Shown one piece after another: positions 9,327 through 16,850 of a stretch of DNA of 64,000 nt. Numbering within the stretch: position 1 is the stretch's first letter; each line of letters opens with the position of its first letter. The stretch is from Halomonas elongata DSM 2581. GTDB lineage: Bacteria; Pseudomonadota; Gammaproteobacteria; Pseudomonadales; Halomonadaceae. The notes under the pieces are model-generated. The model saw only the letters and a program-made list of their open reading frames with translations, was not told the DNA's origin and ran no database searches. The position numbers and the translations under genes are program-made. The stretch lies in the NCBI RefSeq assembly GCF_000196875.2, contig NC_014532.2, positions 2,542,001 through 2,606,000 of the forward strand. Direction: 5' to 3'.

Positions 9327-10319
9327 ATGACGCCGCAACCGCCACCCATCCCCGATAACGTCAAGGGCCAGACTCGACGGGTCGGCGTCGAGATCGAGTT
9401 CGCCGGTCTGCCGCCGAGGGAAACGGCCAAGCTGGTCCAATCGCTGTTCGGTGGCGAACTCGAGGTGATCAGCGCGCATCGTCTCAAGCTCAAGAACGCC
9501 TGCTGGGGCGATTTCGGCATCGAACTGGATACCCAGTATGCCCACCCGGACCACGAACGTCTCGACGCCGAGGCCTACCGCGACAGCGAATGGGAGCGCA
9601 TGCGCCAGGACTTCCATTCCCGCACCCGCGAGCTGATCGGCGATGTGGTCACCGGGCTGGTGCCCACCGAGATCGTCTGCCCGCCGGTTCCCTGGAACGA
9701 GCTCGACGAGCTCGACGCCCTGTTCGATGCCTTGCGCCGACATGGTGCCAAGGGCACCGACGCCAGCCTGCTCTACGGCTTCGGTCTTCACCTCAATCCC
9801 GAAGCCCCCAGCCTCGAGCTCGACGACATCCTGGCCTGCCTGCGCGCCTATCTGCTGACGGCGCGCTGGCTGCGCGAGCAGATTCATGTCGACATCACCC
9901 GGGAAGTCCTGCCCCACGCCAATCCCTTCTCGCGAGCCTATGCGCTCAAGGTGCTGGACCCGGACTACCAACCGGACCTGCGGACGTTGATCGACGATTA
10001 CCTGGAGTACAACCCGACCCGCAACCGCGAACTCGACCTGCTGCCGCTATTCGCCTATCTCGACCCGGAGCATCCCCACGAACTGTTGAGCAACCAGCTC
10101 GTCCAGCCACGCCCGACCTACCACTACCGCTTGCCCAACGCCCAGCTCTCCGAGGCCGACTGGGGCTCCAGCCTTGAGTGGAACCGCTGGCTGGAGGTCG
10201 AAAAACTGGCTGCTGCGCCGGACACCCTGGCCGAACGCAGCGCCGAGTACCTTGCGCGCCACCGTCCCGCCTGGCCGCGCCGCTGCTGGTATGCCCTGCG
10301 TCGGAGGCTGGGTCGCTGA
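9327..10319 (+). CDS. Putative amidoligase
   Basis: The 330-residue protein matches the Amidoligase_2 group of glutamate-cysteine-ligase-like carboxylate-amine ligases. The N-terminal RVGVEIEFAGL carries the paired Glu typical of the metal/ATP site. Further recognisable segments are WGDFGIELDTQY, EIVCPPVPWNELDEL, GFGLHLNPEAPS and the C-terminal WGSSLEWNRWLEVE. These enzymes are predicted to form amide bonds between a carboxylate and an amine using ATP, but few have a known substrate. Its stop overlaps the start of a class I glutamine amidotransferase-like gene by one base, a pairing that recurs in bacterial genomes. It is divergent from the MscS gene. Confidence 0.85.
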   Translation: MTPQPPPIPDNVKGQTRRVGVEIEFAGLPPRETAKLVQSLFGGELEVISAHRLKLKNACWGDFGIELDTQYAHPDHERLDAEAYRDSEWERMRQDFHSRTRELIGDVVTGLVPTEIVCPPVPWNELDELDALFDALRRHGAKGTDASLLYGFGLHLNPEAPSLELDDILACLRAYLLTARWLREQIHVDITREVLPHANPFSRAYALKVLDPDYQPDLRTLIDDYLEYNPTRNRELDLLPLFAYLDPEHPHELLSNQLVQPRPTYHYRLPNAQLSEADWGSSLEWNRWLEVEKLAAAPDTLAERSAEYLARHRPAWPRRCWYALRRRLGR

Positions 10320-10987
10320 TGGCCAGTCGTCCGTTGATCGGTATCACCACCTCGGACCGCAAGAGCCGCATCGCCTGGTGGTTCGACTGGTTCGCCGTCT
10401 GGCGTCACGGCGGCCAGCCGCTGCGGCTCTCGCCCACGCGGCCCGTGCCACCGCATCTCGACGGGTTGATCATCGGTGGTGGTGACGATATCCAGGCTCA
10501 CCTCTACGGCGCCGAAATGCACCTCGATGTACGCGTCGACCCCGAACGCGACGAGCTCGAGCTGCAGCTGCTCGAACGCTTCATTCCCAGCGGTATCCCG
10601 GTGCTCGGCATCTGTCGCGGCGCCCAACTGATCAATGTACACCTGGGCGGCACCCTGGATCCCGACATCTACACCAGCCACGAGGGCCTGAAGCCCCGGC
10701 GCACCGTGCTGCCCCGCAAGACCGTGGACATCGTCGGCGCCAGCCAGCTCAACCGGATCCTCAGGGTCACCTGGTGCCGCATCAACAGTCTGCATCACCA
10801 GGCCGTGCAACGGGCCGGCGAAGGCATCGACATCGTCGCCCGGGACCGTGACGGCCTGGTCCAGGGCATCGAATCCCGTCATCACGACTTCCTGATCGGC
10901 GTGCAGTGGCATCCCGAGTGGCTGATCTTCAATCGCCCCCAGCAACGCCTGATCCGGGCCTTGATCGACGCCACCCGCCGGTCCTGA
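10319..10987 (+). CDS. Class I glutamine amidotransferase / gamma-glutamyl hydrolase-like (peptidase C26)
   Basis: The 222-residue protein has a complete class I amidotransferase triad: Cys99 in LGICRGAQL, and His198 and Glu200 in VQWHPEW. It also has the PuuD-type segments LIIGGGDDI and SLHHQAV. Such enzymes hydrolyse gamma-glutamyl amides or deliver ammonia from glutamine. I chose ATG 10319, which overlaps the amidoligase stop, over a longer frame starting inside that gene. The tight coupling suggests that the two act in sequence, with the ligase making a gamma-glutamyl or similar amide and this enzyme cleaving it or supplying nitrogen. The substrate is unknown. Confidence 0.88.
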   Translation: MASRPLIGITTSDRKSRIAWWFDWFAVWRHGGQPLRLSPTRPVPPHLDGLIIGGGDDIQAHLYGAEMHLDVRVDPERDELELQLLERFIPSGIPVLGICRGAQLINVHLGGTLDPDIYTSHEGLKPRRTVLPRKTVDIVGASQLNRILRVTWCRINSLHHQAVQRAGEGIDIVARDRDGLVQGIESRHHDFLIGVQWHPEWLIFNRPQQRLIRALIDATRRS

Positions 10988-10993
10988 ACGCAC

Positions 10994-11017
10994 GAAGGCC
11001 ACCCGGAGGTGGCCTTC
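10994..11017 (+). terminator. Terminator hairpin after the amidoligase pair
   Basis: The arms GAAGGCCACC (10994-11003) and GGTGGCCTTC (11008-11017) are perfectly complementary around a 4-base loop, starting 7 bases past the stop codon. Only a weak T content follows. Confidence 0.65.
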
Positions 11018-11106
11018 ATGGTCATGCAAAGGGTATTTCAAGCAGTGCTGGGAGTTCCCTTCAAAGCTCAACGGGCAGGAGCGGGCTTTTCCGGCGACAA
11101 GCCTTC

Positions 11107-11169
11107 GCGAGGGCGCTGTGAACCCTTCCCTGGGCGCTACATCCGCCATCCATGGCGGATGACCCTCGC
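11107..11169. repeat. Structured intergenic palindrome (REP-like)
   Basis: The outer arms GCGAGGG (11107-11113) and CCCTCGC (11163-11169) enclose a GCGC/GCGC pair and a nearly continuous 10-base palindrome, CATCCGCCAT with ATGGCGGATG (11140-11149 and 11152-11161). The transcript could fold as a multi-branched structure. It lies between the ends of two convergent genes, where bacterial extragenic palindromes are common. I see no second copy in this window. Confidence 0.5.
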
Positions 11170-11260
11170 TCCGTCTTATCCCCGGCACCCGCTGCCATTG
11201 AAAGTTCGGAAGTACGCTCCAAGCAGTATCTGGAAAGTCTCTACAAGTCGTCGAGCGCGA

Positions 11261-11692
11261 TTACGATTCCAGTTTGGCGTCCAGCGAAATCTCCGCATTG
11301 AACAACCTGGACACCGGGCAACCCGCCTTGGCCTTGTTGGCGGCATCCTCGAAGGCCGCCTGATCGGCACCGGGCACGCTGGCACGAGTCTCCAGATGAA
11401 TCGCGTTGATGCTGAATCCATCCGCATCCTGCTCCAGGGAGACCGTCGCCTGGGTGGCGATACGCTCCGGGGTATAACCCGCCTCGCCCAGAATCATCGA
11501 CAACGCCATCGAATAGCAGCTGGCATGGGCGGCCCCGATCAGTTCTTCGGGGTTGGAACCGCCCTCGCCCTCGAAACGCTTGGCGAAGCTGTAGGATACC
11601 TCATCGAGCACGCCACTCTGGGTGGACACCGTGCCCTTGCCATCCTTGAGACCGCCTTGCCAGACGGCGCTTCCGTTCTTCTTGATGCTCAT
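11261..11692 (-). CDS. OsmC-family peroxiredoxin-like protein
   Basis: The 143-residue protein is OsmC-like. The two conserved cysteines are Cys59 in AAHASCYSM and Cys125 in KAGCPVSRL, and the Gly/Asn motif EGEGGSNPEELIGA precedes the first. OsmC/Ohr proteins reduce organic hydroperoxides in the cytoplasm using this cysteine pair. The overall pattern (length, and the N-terminal SIKKNGSAVW) is closer to OsmC than to Ohr. It is a single gene on the minus strand. Confidence 0.92.
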   Translation of the reverse strand: MSIKKNGSAVWQGGLKDGKGTVSTQSGVLDEVSYSFAKRFEGEGGSNPEELIGAAHASCYSMALSMILGEAGYTPERIATQATVSLEQDADGFSINAIHLETRASVPGADQAAFEDAANKAKAGCPVSRLFNAEISLDAKLES

Positions 11693-11861
11693 GTCGACTC
11701 CTCGCTGTTTGGGTTGGTCGCAGTATCGCTCCTACACGATAGACCATGAGGATGACCGTCCCGGGAAACAAGCCCATTGCATCCCGAAAGGCCGACGACC
11801 AGAATATATGGAAAATTCTTCCAGAACCATGGACAACTACAACCCATCAGGAGGATGCGCC

Positions 11862-12746
11862 ATGACGACTCCGCCCCGCGTCAGCCTCGCCGAAACGTCC
11901 CATGAAGCTGCCATCGAGCTGCCCGCCATCGGTCAGGGTACCTGGTTCATGGGCGAAGGCCTGGCACCTCGCGCCGACGAGGTACGCGCCCTGCAGCAAG
12001 GACTGGATCTCGGCCTGAAGCTGATCGACACCGCCGAGATGTACGGCGACGGTGGCGCCGAGGAAGTCGTCGGCGAGGCATTGCGTAGCCGCCGGGACGA
12101 TGCCTTCCTGGTTTCCAAGGTCTATCCCTGGAATGCCGGCCGCGACAGCGCCATCGCCGCCTGCGAGCGCAGCCTGCAACGCCTGGGCACCGACTATCTG
12201 GATCTCTACCTGCTGCACTGGCCCGGCGGCATTCCGCTGGACGAGACTCTGGAGGCCTTCGAGCGACTGCGCGAAACCGGCAAGATCCGCCGTTTCGGCG
12301 TCTCCAACTTCGATATCGACGACATGCAGGCATTGAATGCAACGCCGGGCGGAGACGAGTGCGCTGTCAACCAGGTGCTCTACCACCTCGGCTCACGAGG
12401 CATCGAGCACAGCCTGCGGCCCTGGCAACGCGATCACGGCATGCCGCTGATGGCCTACTGCCCGCTGGCCCAGGCCGGCCGCCTGCGCCGTCAGTTGCTC
12501 GATCACCCCGAGGTCACGGCACTGGCCGCCGAGCGCGATCTCACTCCGGCCCAGTTGCTGCTGGCCTGGGCCATTCGCCCGGTGGATGGCAAGCGCGATG
12601 TCATCGCCATTCCCAAGGCCGTGCAATCACAGCACGTGCGCGACAACGCCGCCGCGCTCGGGGCCTCCCTCGACGACGACGCCCTGGCCCGGCTCGACGC
12701 CGCCTTTCCGACACCCGTGGGCAAGGAGCCGCTGGATATCGTCTAA
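11862..12746 (+). CDS. Aldo/keto reductase
   Basis: The 294-residue protein is an NADPH-dependent aldo/keto reductase with the (beta/alpha)8 fold. The catalytic tetrad is visible: Asp56 and Tyr61 in LIDTAEMYG, Lys86 in LVSKVYPW, and the His in DLYLLHWPG. The NADP-binding C-terminal AIPKAVQSQHVRDNAAAL is also present. It most resembles the bacterial 2,5-diketogluconate reductase-like/YdbC group. ATG 11862 is preceded by AGGAGG at 11850. The 3' end overlaps the convergent PaiB-like gene by four bases. Confidence 0.93.
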   Translation: MTTPPRVSLAETSHEAAIELPAIGQGTWFMGEGLAPRADEVRALQQGLDLGLKLIDTAEMYGDGGAEEVVGEALRSRRDDAFLVSKVYPWNAGRDSAIAACERSLQRLGTDYLDLYLLHWPGGIPLDETLEAFERLRETGKIRRFGVSNFDIDDMQALNATPGGDECAVNQVLYHLGSRGIEHSLRPWQRDHGMPLMAYCPLAQAGRLRRQLLDHPEVTALAAERDLTPAQLLLAWAIRPVDGKRDVIAIPKAVQSQHVRDNAAALGASLDDDALARLDAAFPTPVGKEPLDIV

Positions 12747-13399
12747 CCCCTTGTCGGCATGCCGCCGAGACAGGCGGCATCGCCATCGTCGTAGCCGTAC
12801 TCGTCCCGCAATCCCCGGTGAATCGCCCGGCGCTCCTCGAGCGGCCGGTGCTGACTGGCCTTGCGCTTGCCTTCCAGGCGTTCGACTCGGATCTCGACCC
12901 CGACGATGGCGCGGCACATCGCCGCGATATAATCGTCGGGCGCATCGCCTACCCGCCAGGGACTCTCCCGCTCGTCTTCGAAGCGTTCGGTGAGCGCCGT
13001 CACCAACTCGTGCAACCAGCGCGCATCGTCGATCAGGCGCAGCCTGCCATGCGCATGCACCACCTGATAGTTCCAGGTCGGCACCACCTTGCCGTGCTCC
13101 TGCTTGGCCGGATACCAGCTCGGCGTGATATAGGCCTGGGGCCCATGAAAGATCGCCAGCGCCTCGACGTCATCGGCGCCGCTTGCCAGATGCCGAGCCA
13201 GCGGATTGGCACGGGCAATATGGCCACGCAGGACATCCGATGAGCTCTCGTCCCCCGCCGGTGCCAGCAGCAGCGGCAAGTGATCGGCGCTTAGCTCGCC
13301 GGATGCGTCACGGGTCACCAGCGTGGCGAAGGGCGCGGCCTCGATGGCCCGATGGCATTCGACGCGCCCGTCGAGGCGGAACTGGGGTGGCTGATACAT
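12743..13399 (-). CDS. FMN-binding negative transcriptional regulator, PaiB family
   Basis: The 218-residue protein begins MYQPPQF and carries the PaiB signatures HLPLLL, HIARANP, YITPSWYP and VPTWNYQVVHAHG. PaiB proteins have a split-barrel flavin-binding fold. Bacillus PaiB was described as a repressor of protease and sporulation genes, but many homologues are uncharacterised flavoproteins. It is the last gene of a possible minus-strand cluster with two GNAT acetyltransferases, which recalls the paiA (acetyltransferase)-paiB pairing of Bacillus. Confidence 0.9.
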   Translation of the reverse strand: MYQPPQFRLDGRVECHRAIEAAPFATLVTRDASGELSADHLPLLLAPAGDESSSDVLRGHIARANPLARHLASGADDVEALAIFHGPQAYITPSWYPAKQEHGKVVPTWNYQVVHAHGRLRLIDDARWLHELVTALTERFEDERESPWRVGDAPDDYIAAMCRAIVGVEIRVERLEGKRKASQHRPLEERRAIHRGLRDEYGYDDGDAACLGGMPTRG

Positions 13400-13411
13400 G
13401 ACGGCTCACTC

Positions 13412-14167
13412 TCAAGGTCGGGAATTGGCTGGTTGCAGGGCGGCGGTCATCGATGCAAGCGAGCGGCGCTGACGCCCCGCGGCATCGAAGTTCTCCGGCG
13501 CCAGCCAGCGGCGATGGCAATCGCGAATCGCCGGCCATTCGCCATCCAGTACCGCGAACCAGGCCGTGTCGCGGTTGCGCCCGGCGACGACCCGGTGCTG
13601 GCGAAAGACGCCCTCGAAGCGAAAGCCGAGCCGTTCGGCAGCACGCCGCGAAGGGGCGTTCAGCGCATCGCACTTCCACTCGAGACGCCGATATCCCTTG
13701 TCGAAGGCATGGGCCATCATCAGCATCAGCGCCTCGCTGGACATCGGGGTACGCGACAGGCGCGGCGAGAAATTGAGATGGCCGATCTCGATGCGTCCAT
13801 CGACCGGCACGCTATTGAGATAGGCCGCCAGCCCCACCGCCTGCCCATCGGCAAGGTCGACCACGGCATAACAAAGCAACTCGCGGTCCTCACCCATGCG
13901 CGCCAACCAGGCCCGACAGCCGGCCTCGTCGTCGAACGGGCGGCCACCGAGATAGGTCCAGCGGGCACACGCTTCATGGTCGTTGTCGAGCGCCGGGGCC
14001 GGCTCCCGCCATGCTTGCCACAGCGACTCGGCATGGCGGCCGGCATCCAGTGGTTCCAGTCGGCAGAAGCGCCCTTCCAGACACTCGGCCTCGAGCGCCG
14101 ACGGCGCTTTCCAGTGAGCGAGTTCGGGGCCGACCGGCTGACCGTAGTCATTGATGTCATGCGTCAT
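13412..14167 (-). CDS. GNAT N-acetyltransferase, RimJ/RimL type
   Basis: The 251-residue protein matches the RimJ/RimL-like acetyltransferases: CRLEPLDAGRHAESL at the start of the domain, IGHLNFSPRLSRTPMSSEA around the acetyl-CoA loop, and LEWKCDALNAPSRRAAERLGF near the end. Proteins of this subgroup acetylate N-termini or small amines; this one is unassigned. It is followed by the PaiB-like gene after 12 bases and preceded by a second GNAT gene after 12 bases, so the three form a compact operon. Confidence 0.88.
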   Translation of the reverse strand: MTHDINDYGQPVGPELAHWKAPSALEAECLEGRFCRLEPLDAGRHAESLWQAWREPAPALDNDHEACARWTYLGGRPFDDEAGCRAWLARMGEDRELLCYAVVDLADGQAVGLAAYLNSVPVDGRIEIGHLNFSPRLSRTPMSSEALMLMMAHAFDKGYRRLEWKCDALNAPSRRAAERLGFRFEGVFRQHRVVAGRNRDTAWFAVLDGEWPAIRDCHRRWLAPENFDAAGRQRRSLASMTAALQPANSRP

Positions 14168-14179
14168 GCCATCGCACTC

Positions 14180-14626
14180 TCAGACCGCCAGCAGGTAGGT
14201 ATCGAAGGCCTCGTCGCGCTGCCAGCCAAGCGCATGATAACGGGCCTTGGCCGTCGCATTCTCGACCTGGGTGCGCAGCATCAATTGCGGCACGCCATGC
14301 TGGCGGGCCAGCTCGCGAGACGCCTCCAGCAAGGCGCTGCCGGCCCCCCGGCAACGCGCGTCGGGCATGACGAACAGATCGTTGAGAATCCAGCGCGATG
14401 CCAGGCCGGTCGTCGAAGGCACCGGAAAGAGTTGCGCGAACCCGACGGCATGGTCGTCTTCGTCGAGGGCCAGCAGCACATGCGCATCGCCCTTTGCGAA
14501 GCGTTCGTTCATGAAGCGGCGGGCGCCGTCGACATCGCCGGGTTGGCGATAAAACTGGCGATAACCGTCGACCAGGGGGACCAGGTCGTCGAGATGGGCC
14601 TCGGTGGCAGGGCAAATCGTGATCAT
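14180..14626 (-). CDS. GNAT N-acetyltransferase (small)
   Basis: The 148-residue protein has the core GNAT pattern: MITICPATEAHLDDL, then VGFAQLFPV, LNDLFVMPDARCRGAGSALL with the acetyl-CoA loop RCRGAG, and ENATAKARYHALGW. The open frame extends far upstream into the divergent MocR gene, but ATG 14626 is where homology begins. It is the first gene of the GNAT-GNAT-paiB cluster and is divergent from a MocR regulator starting within 100 bases. This makes it a candidate target of that regulator. Confidence 0.88.
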   Translation of the reverse strand: MITICPATEAHLDDLVPLVDGYRQFYRQPGDVDGARRFMNERFAKGDAHVLLALDEDDHAVGFAQLFPVPSTTGLASRWILNDLFVMPDARCRGAGSALLEASRELARQHGVPQLMLRTQVENATAKARYHALGWQRDEAFDTYLLAV

Positions 14627-14661
14627 GGCAAGACTCGCTTTCGAACATGACGAAGCCTCAG

Positions 14662-14718
14662 TCTGGCGACATAATGGTTCCCCAAGAAGAACCAATTCTG
14701 GCGACATATGGGGAACCA
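14662..14718. promoter_or_regulatory. Direct and inverted repeats, candidate MocR operator
   Basis: TCTGGCGACATA occurs at 14662-14673 and again at 14697-14708, 35 bases apart. The first copy is followed by TGGTTCCCC (14675-14683) and the second by its inverse GGGGAACCA (14710-14718). Paired direct repeats plus an inverted element are characteristic of the binding sites of MocR/PdxR/GabR regulators. The repeats lie between the divergent GNAT and MocR genes. Confidence 0.6.
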
Positions 14719-16203
14719 GTGGCCGACTCGAACCCGAATGCCCATCGACTCTGGATCCAGGAAGCGCTGAACCTTCAACTGGCCGAGCCGGACGAGCGAA
14801 CGCTCGGCCAGCGCCTCTACGACGCCCTGCGCGGCGGCATCCAGCAGGACCGCTTTCCCCCGGGAAGCGCCTTGCCCTCGTCCCGCCAGCTGGCGAGCGA
14901 ACTCGGCATCGGACGCAACACCGTGCTCGGCGCAATCGACCGGCTCATTGCCGAGGGTTTTCTGGTATCGCGTCCGGGGGCCGGCGTCTTCGTCGCCAAC
15001 TGGCAATGGGAACCACGGCAGCGCCCCGCGGTTCAAGCGACACCGCCCGTGGCCCTCTCTCGCCGCGGCGAGCGCCTTCTCGATTTCGCGACTGCTGCAC
15101 CGAGTGCGCAGTACACGGCCTTCGCCCCCGGTGTTCCGGCACTGGACCGCTTCCCGCGTGAACGCTGGCAACGCCTGCTGCGCCGTCACCAGCAGCGGGC
15201 ACCCGTCGACTGGTTCGATTACCGGAATGAAGGCGGCGTGAGCGCTCTGCGCGAGGCGCTGTGCGATTATCTGCGGCTGTCGCGTTCAGTGCGCTGCCAG
15301 CCGGAGCAGATCCTGATCACCCAGGGCGCACAGCAGGGCTTCGAGTTGATCGCGCGCCTGCTCGCCGACGCCGGAGACAACGTCTGGCTGGAGGAACCTG
15401 GCTACGGCGGCGCCCAGGCCTGCTTCGCCTCGGCGGGGCTGACCCTGCAGCCGGTGACGGTCGACGACGAAGGCCTGAACGTCGCCTCGCTGCCCGCCGG
15501 GACGCCGCCACCCAAGCTGATCTATGTGACGCCGTCGCACCAGTATCCGTGTGGCGCGACCCTGCCGCTGTCGCGCCGCACGGCGCTGCTGGGGCTCGCC
15601 CGGCAGCATGGCGCCTGGATCATCGAAGACGACTACGACAGCGAATTCCGCTACACCAGCGCGCCGATCGCCTCGCTCCAGGGGCTGATGGACAACGCCC
15701 CGGTGATCTATGTCGGCACCTTCAGCAAGGTGCTCTATCCGGGGTTGAGACTGGGCTATCTGGTCCTGCCGCCATCGCTGGTGGCCACCTTCCAGCGCGT
15801 CAACGCCCGCCTGCACCGGGAGGGCCAGTACGTGGCCCAGGCGGCGCTGGCCGACTTCATCGACGAAGGGCACTTTTCCCGTCACGTGGCGCGCATGCGC
15901 AAGTGCTACCGAAGCCGCCAGACGGCACTACGCCGCGCGCTGGCACCGGCGGTTGCCCGGGGGCTCGAGCTCTCGTCCGGTCACGCGGGAATGCACCTGG
16001 TCGCCTACCTGGCCAGCCATGAAATGGAAGATGAACTGGTCCGGCGAGGACAGCAAGCCGGACTGCGCTTGTCGCCGCTCTCCGGCTATTATCTGCGTGC
16101 TCCCGGCCGGCCCGGGCTGGTCCTCGGCTATGCCGGCGCCACGGAAGCCGAGATCGAACACGCCGGCCGCTGGCTCAGCGACACCTGGCTCGCCCTGGCA
16201 TGA
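14719..16203 (+). CDS. MocR-family regulator (GntR wHTH fused to class I aminotransferase)
   Basis: The N-terminal GntR-type winged helix is visible in LGQRLYDALRGGI, LPSSRQLASELGIGRNTV and GFLVSRPGAGVFV. A PLP-dependent aminotransferase domain follows, with the Schiff-base lysine in TFSKVLYPGLRLGY and the PLP-phosphate and Asp region IIEDDYDSEFRY. MocR proteins sense PLP and often an amine, and control adjacent genes. An ATG at 14647 would add 24 codons, but these coincide with the operator-like repeats at 14662-14718. I therefore favour GTG 14719, leaving about 494 residues. The likely targets are the divergent GNAT-GNAT-paiB genes and possibly itself. Confidence 0.88.
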   Translation: MADSNPNAHRLWIQEALNLQLAEPDERTLGQRLYDALRGGIQQDRFPPGSALPSSRQLASELGIGRNTVLGAIDRLIAEGFLVSRPGAGVFVANWQWEPRQRPAVQATPPVALSRRGERLLDFATAAPSAQYTAFAPGVPALDRFPRERWQRLLRRHQQRAPVDWFDYRNEGGVSALREALCDYLRLSRSVRCQPEQILITQGAQQGFELIARLLADAGDNVWLEEPGYGGAQACFASAGLTLQPVTVDDEGLNVASLPAGTPPPKLIYVTPSHQYPCGATLPLSRRTALLGLARQHGAWIIEDDYDSEFRYTSAPIASLQGLMDNAPVIYVGTFSKVLYPGLRLGYLVLPPSLVATFQRVNARLHREGQYVAQAALADFIDEGHFSRHVARMRKCYRSRQTALRRALAPAVARGLELSSGHAGMHLVAYLASHEMEDELVRRGQQAGLRLSPLSGYYLRAPGRPGLVLGYAGATEAEIEHAGRWLSDTWLALA

Positions 16204-16225
16204 GCGACATGCTCACCGCCGAGGA

Positions 16226-16783
16226 TTATCGACCGGCACCGCGTAATGCGGCCAGGGAAGCGGCCAGCCGCTCGGTGCCCAGCGCCTGCATACGGGCTTC
16301 GTTACGCGCGGGGATGCCTTCGGGATCGGGATAATGGGCCAGGGCGCGCTCGAGCCCGGCCTCACGAATCAGATGCCACATCGGCCAGGGCGAGCGATTG
16401 GTGAAGTTGCGCGGTGCATCTTCGGTCTCGCCCTCGAACTGATAGTCGGGATGAAAGCTCGCCAGTTGATAGACGCCCTCATAGCCCTGTTCCGCCAGCA
16501 GCGTCTCGGCCAGGCCCAGCGCATCCAGATAATCGTCGAAGTCCGCCAGTCCTTCGCTCAACACCAGCAGGGTCGTCTCGGTTTCGGGATGCGCGTCGAG
16601 ATGCCAGCACTCCTCCATCAGCCGCAGCAGGGCCGCGTCGAGCCGATTGGCCTCCAGCACCACGTAGCGAATGCTGTCGCGGGCCACCTCACGCCCGGCA
16701 AAGGGGCAGACCTCATGGCCGACCACGAAGGACTCGACCCAATGGCGGGTGGCGGCAAGCGGATCGTCGATATGTTCGGTCAT
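16226..16783 (-). CDS. DUF1415 family protein
   Basis: The 185-residue product has the DUF1415 features: TRHWVESFVVGHEVCPFA near the N-terminus, followed by ETTLLVLSEGL, the YQLASFHPDYQFEG segment and a C-terminal PWPMWHLIREAGLERAL. The family is widespread in proteobacteria and has no established function; the conserved Cys and His residues suggest a metal or redox role. ATG 16795 (four codons earlier) is an equally possible start. The frame continues into the downstream end of the regulator gene and that part is not used. Confidence 0.85.
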   Translation of the reverse strand: MTEHIDDPLAATRHWVESFVVGHEVCPFAGREVARDSIRYVVLEANRLDAALLRLMEECWHLDAHPETETTLLVLSEGLADFDDYLDALGLAETLLAEQGYEGVYQLASFHPDYQFEGETEDAPRNFTNRSPWPMWHLIREAGLERALAHYPDPEGIPARNEARMQALGTERLAASLAALRGAGR

Positions 16784-16850
16784 TGGTCGGCTCATCAGGA
16801 AAATCGGGCCGCAGTATAGCCCGTTCGTCCAGCGATGGGGGATCAAGTGC

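Noticed and set aside
13352-14650. Plus-strand open frame across the two GNAT genes
   Set aside because: It spans two genes and a gap on the opposite strand, and resembles no protein family.
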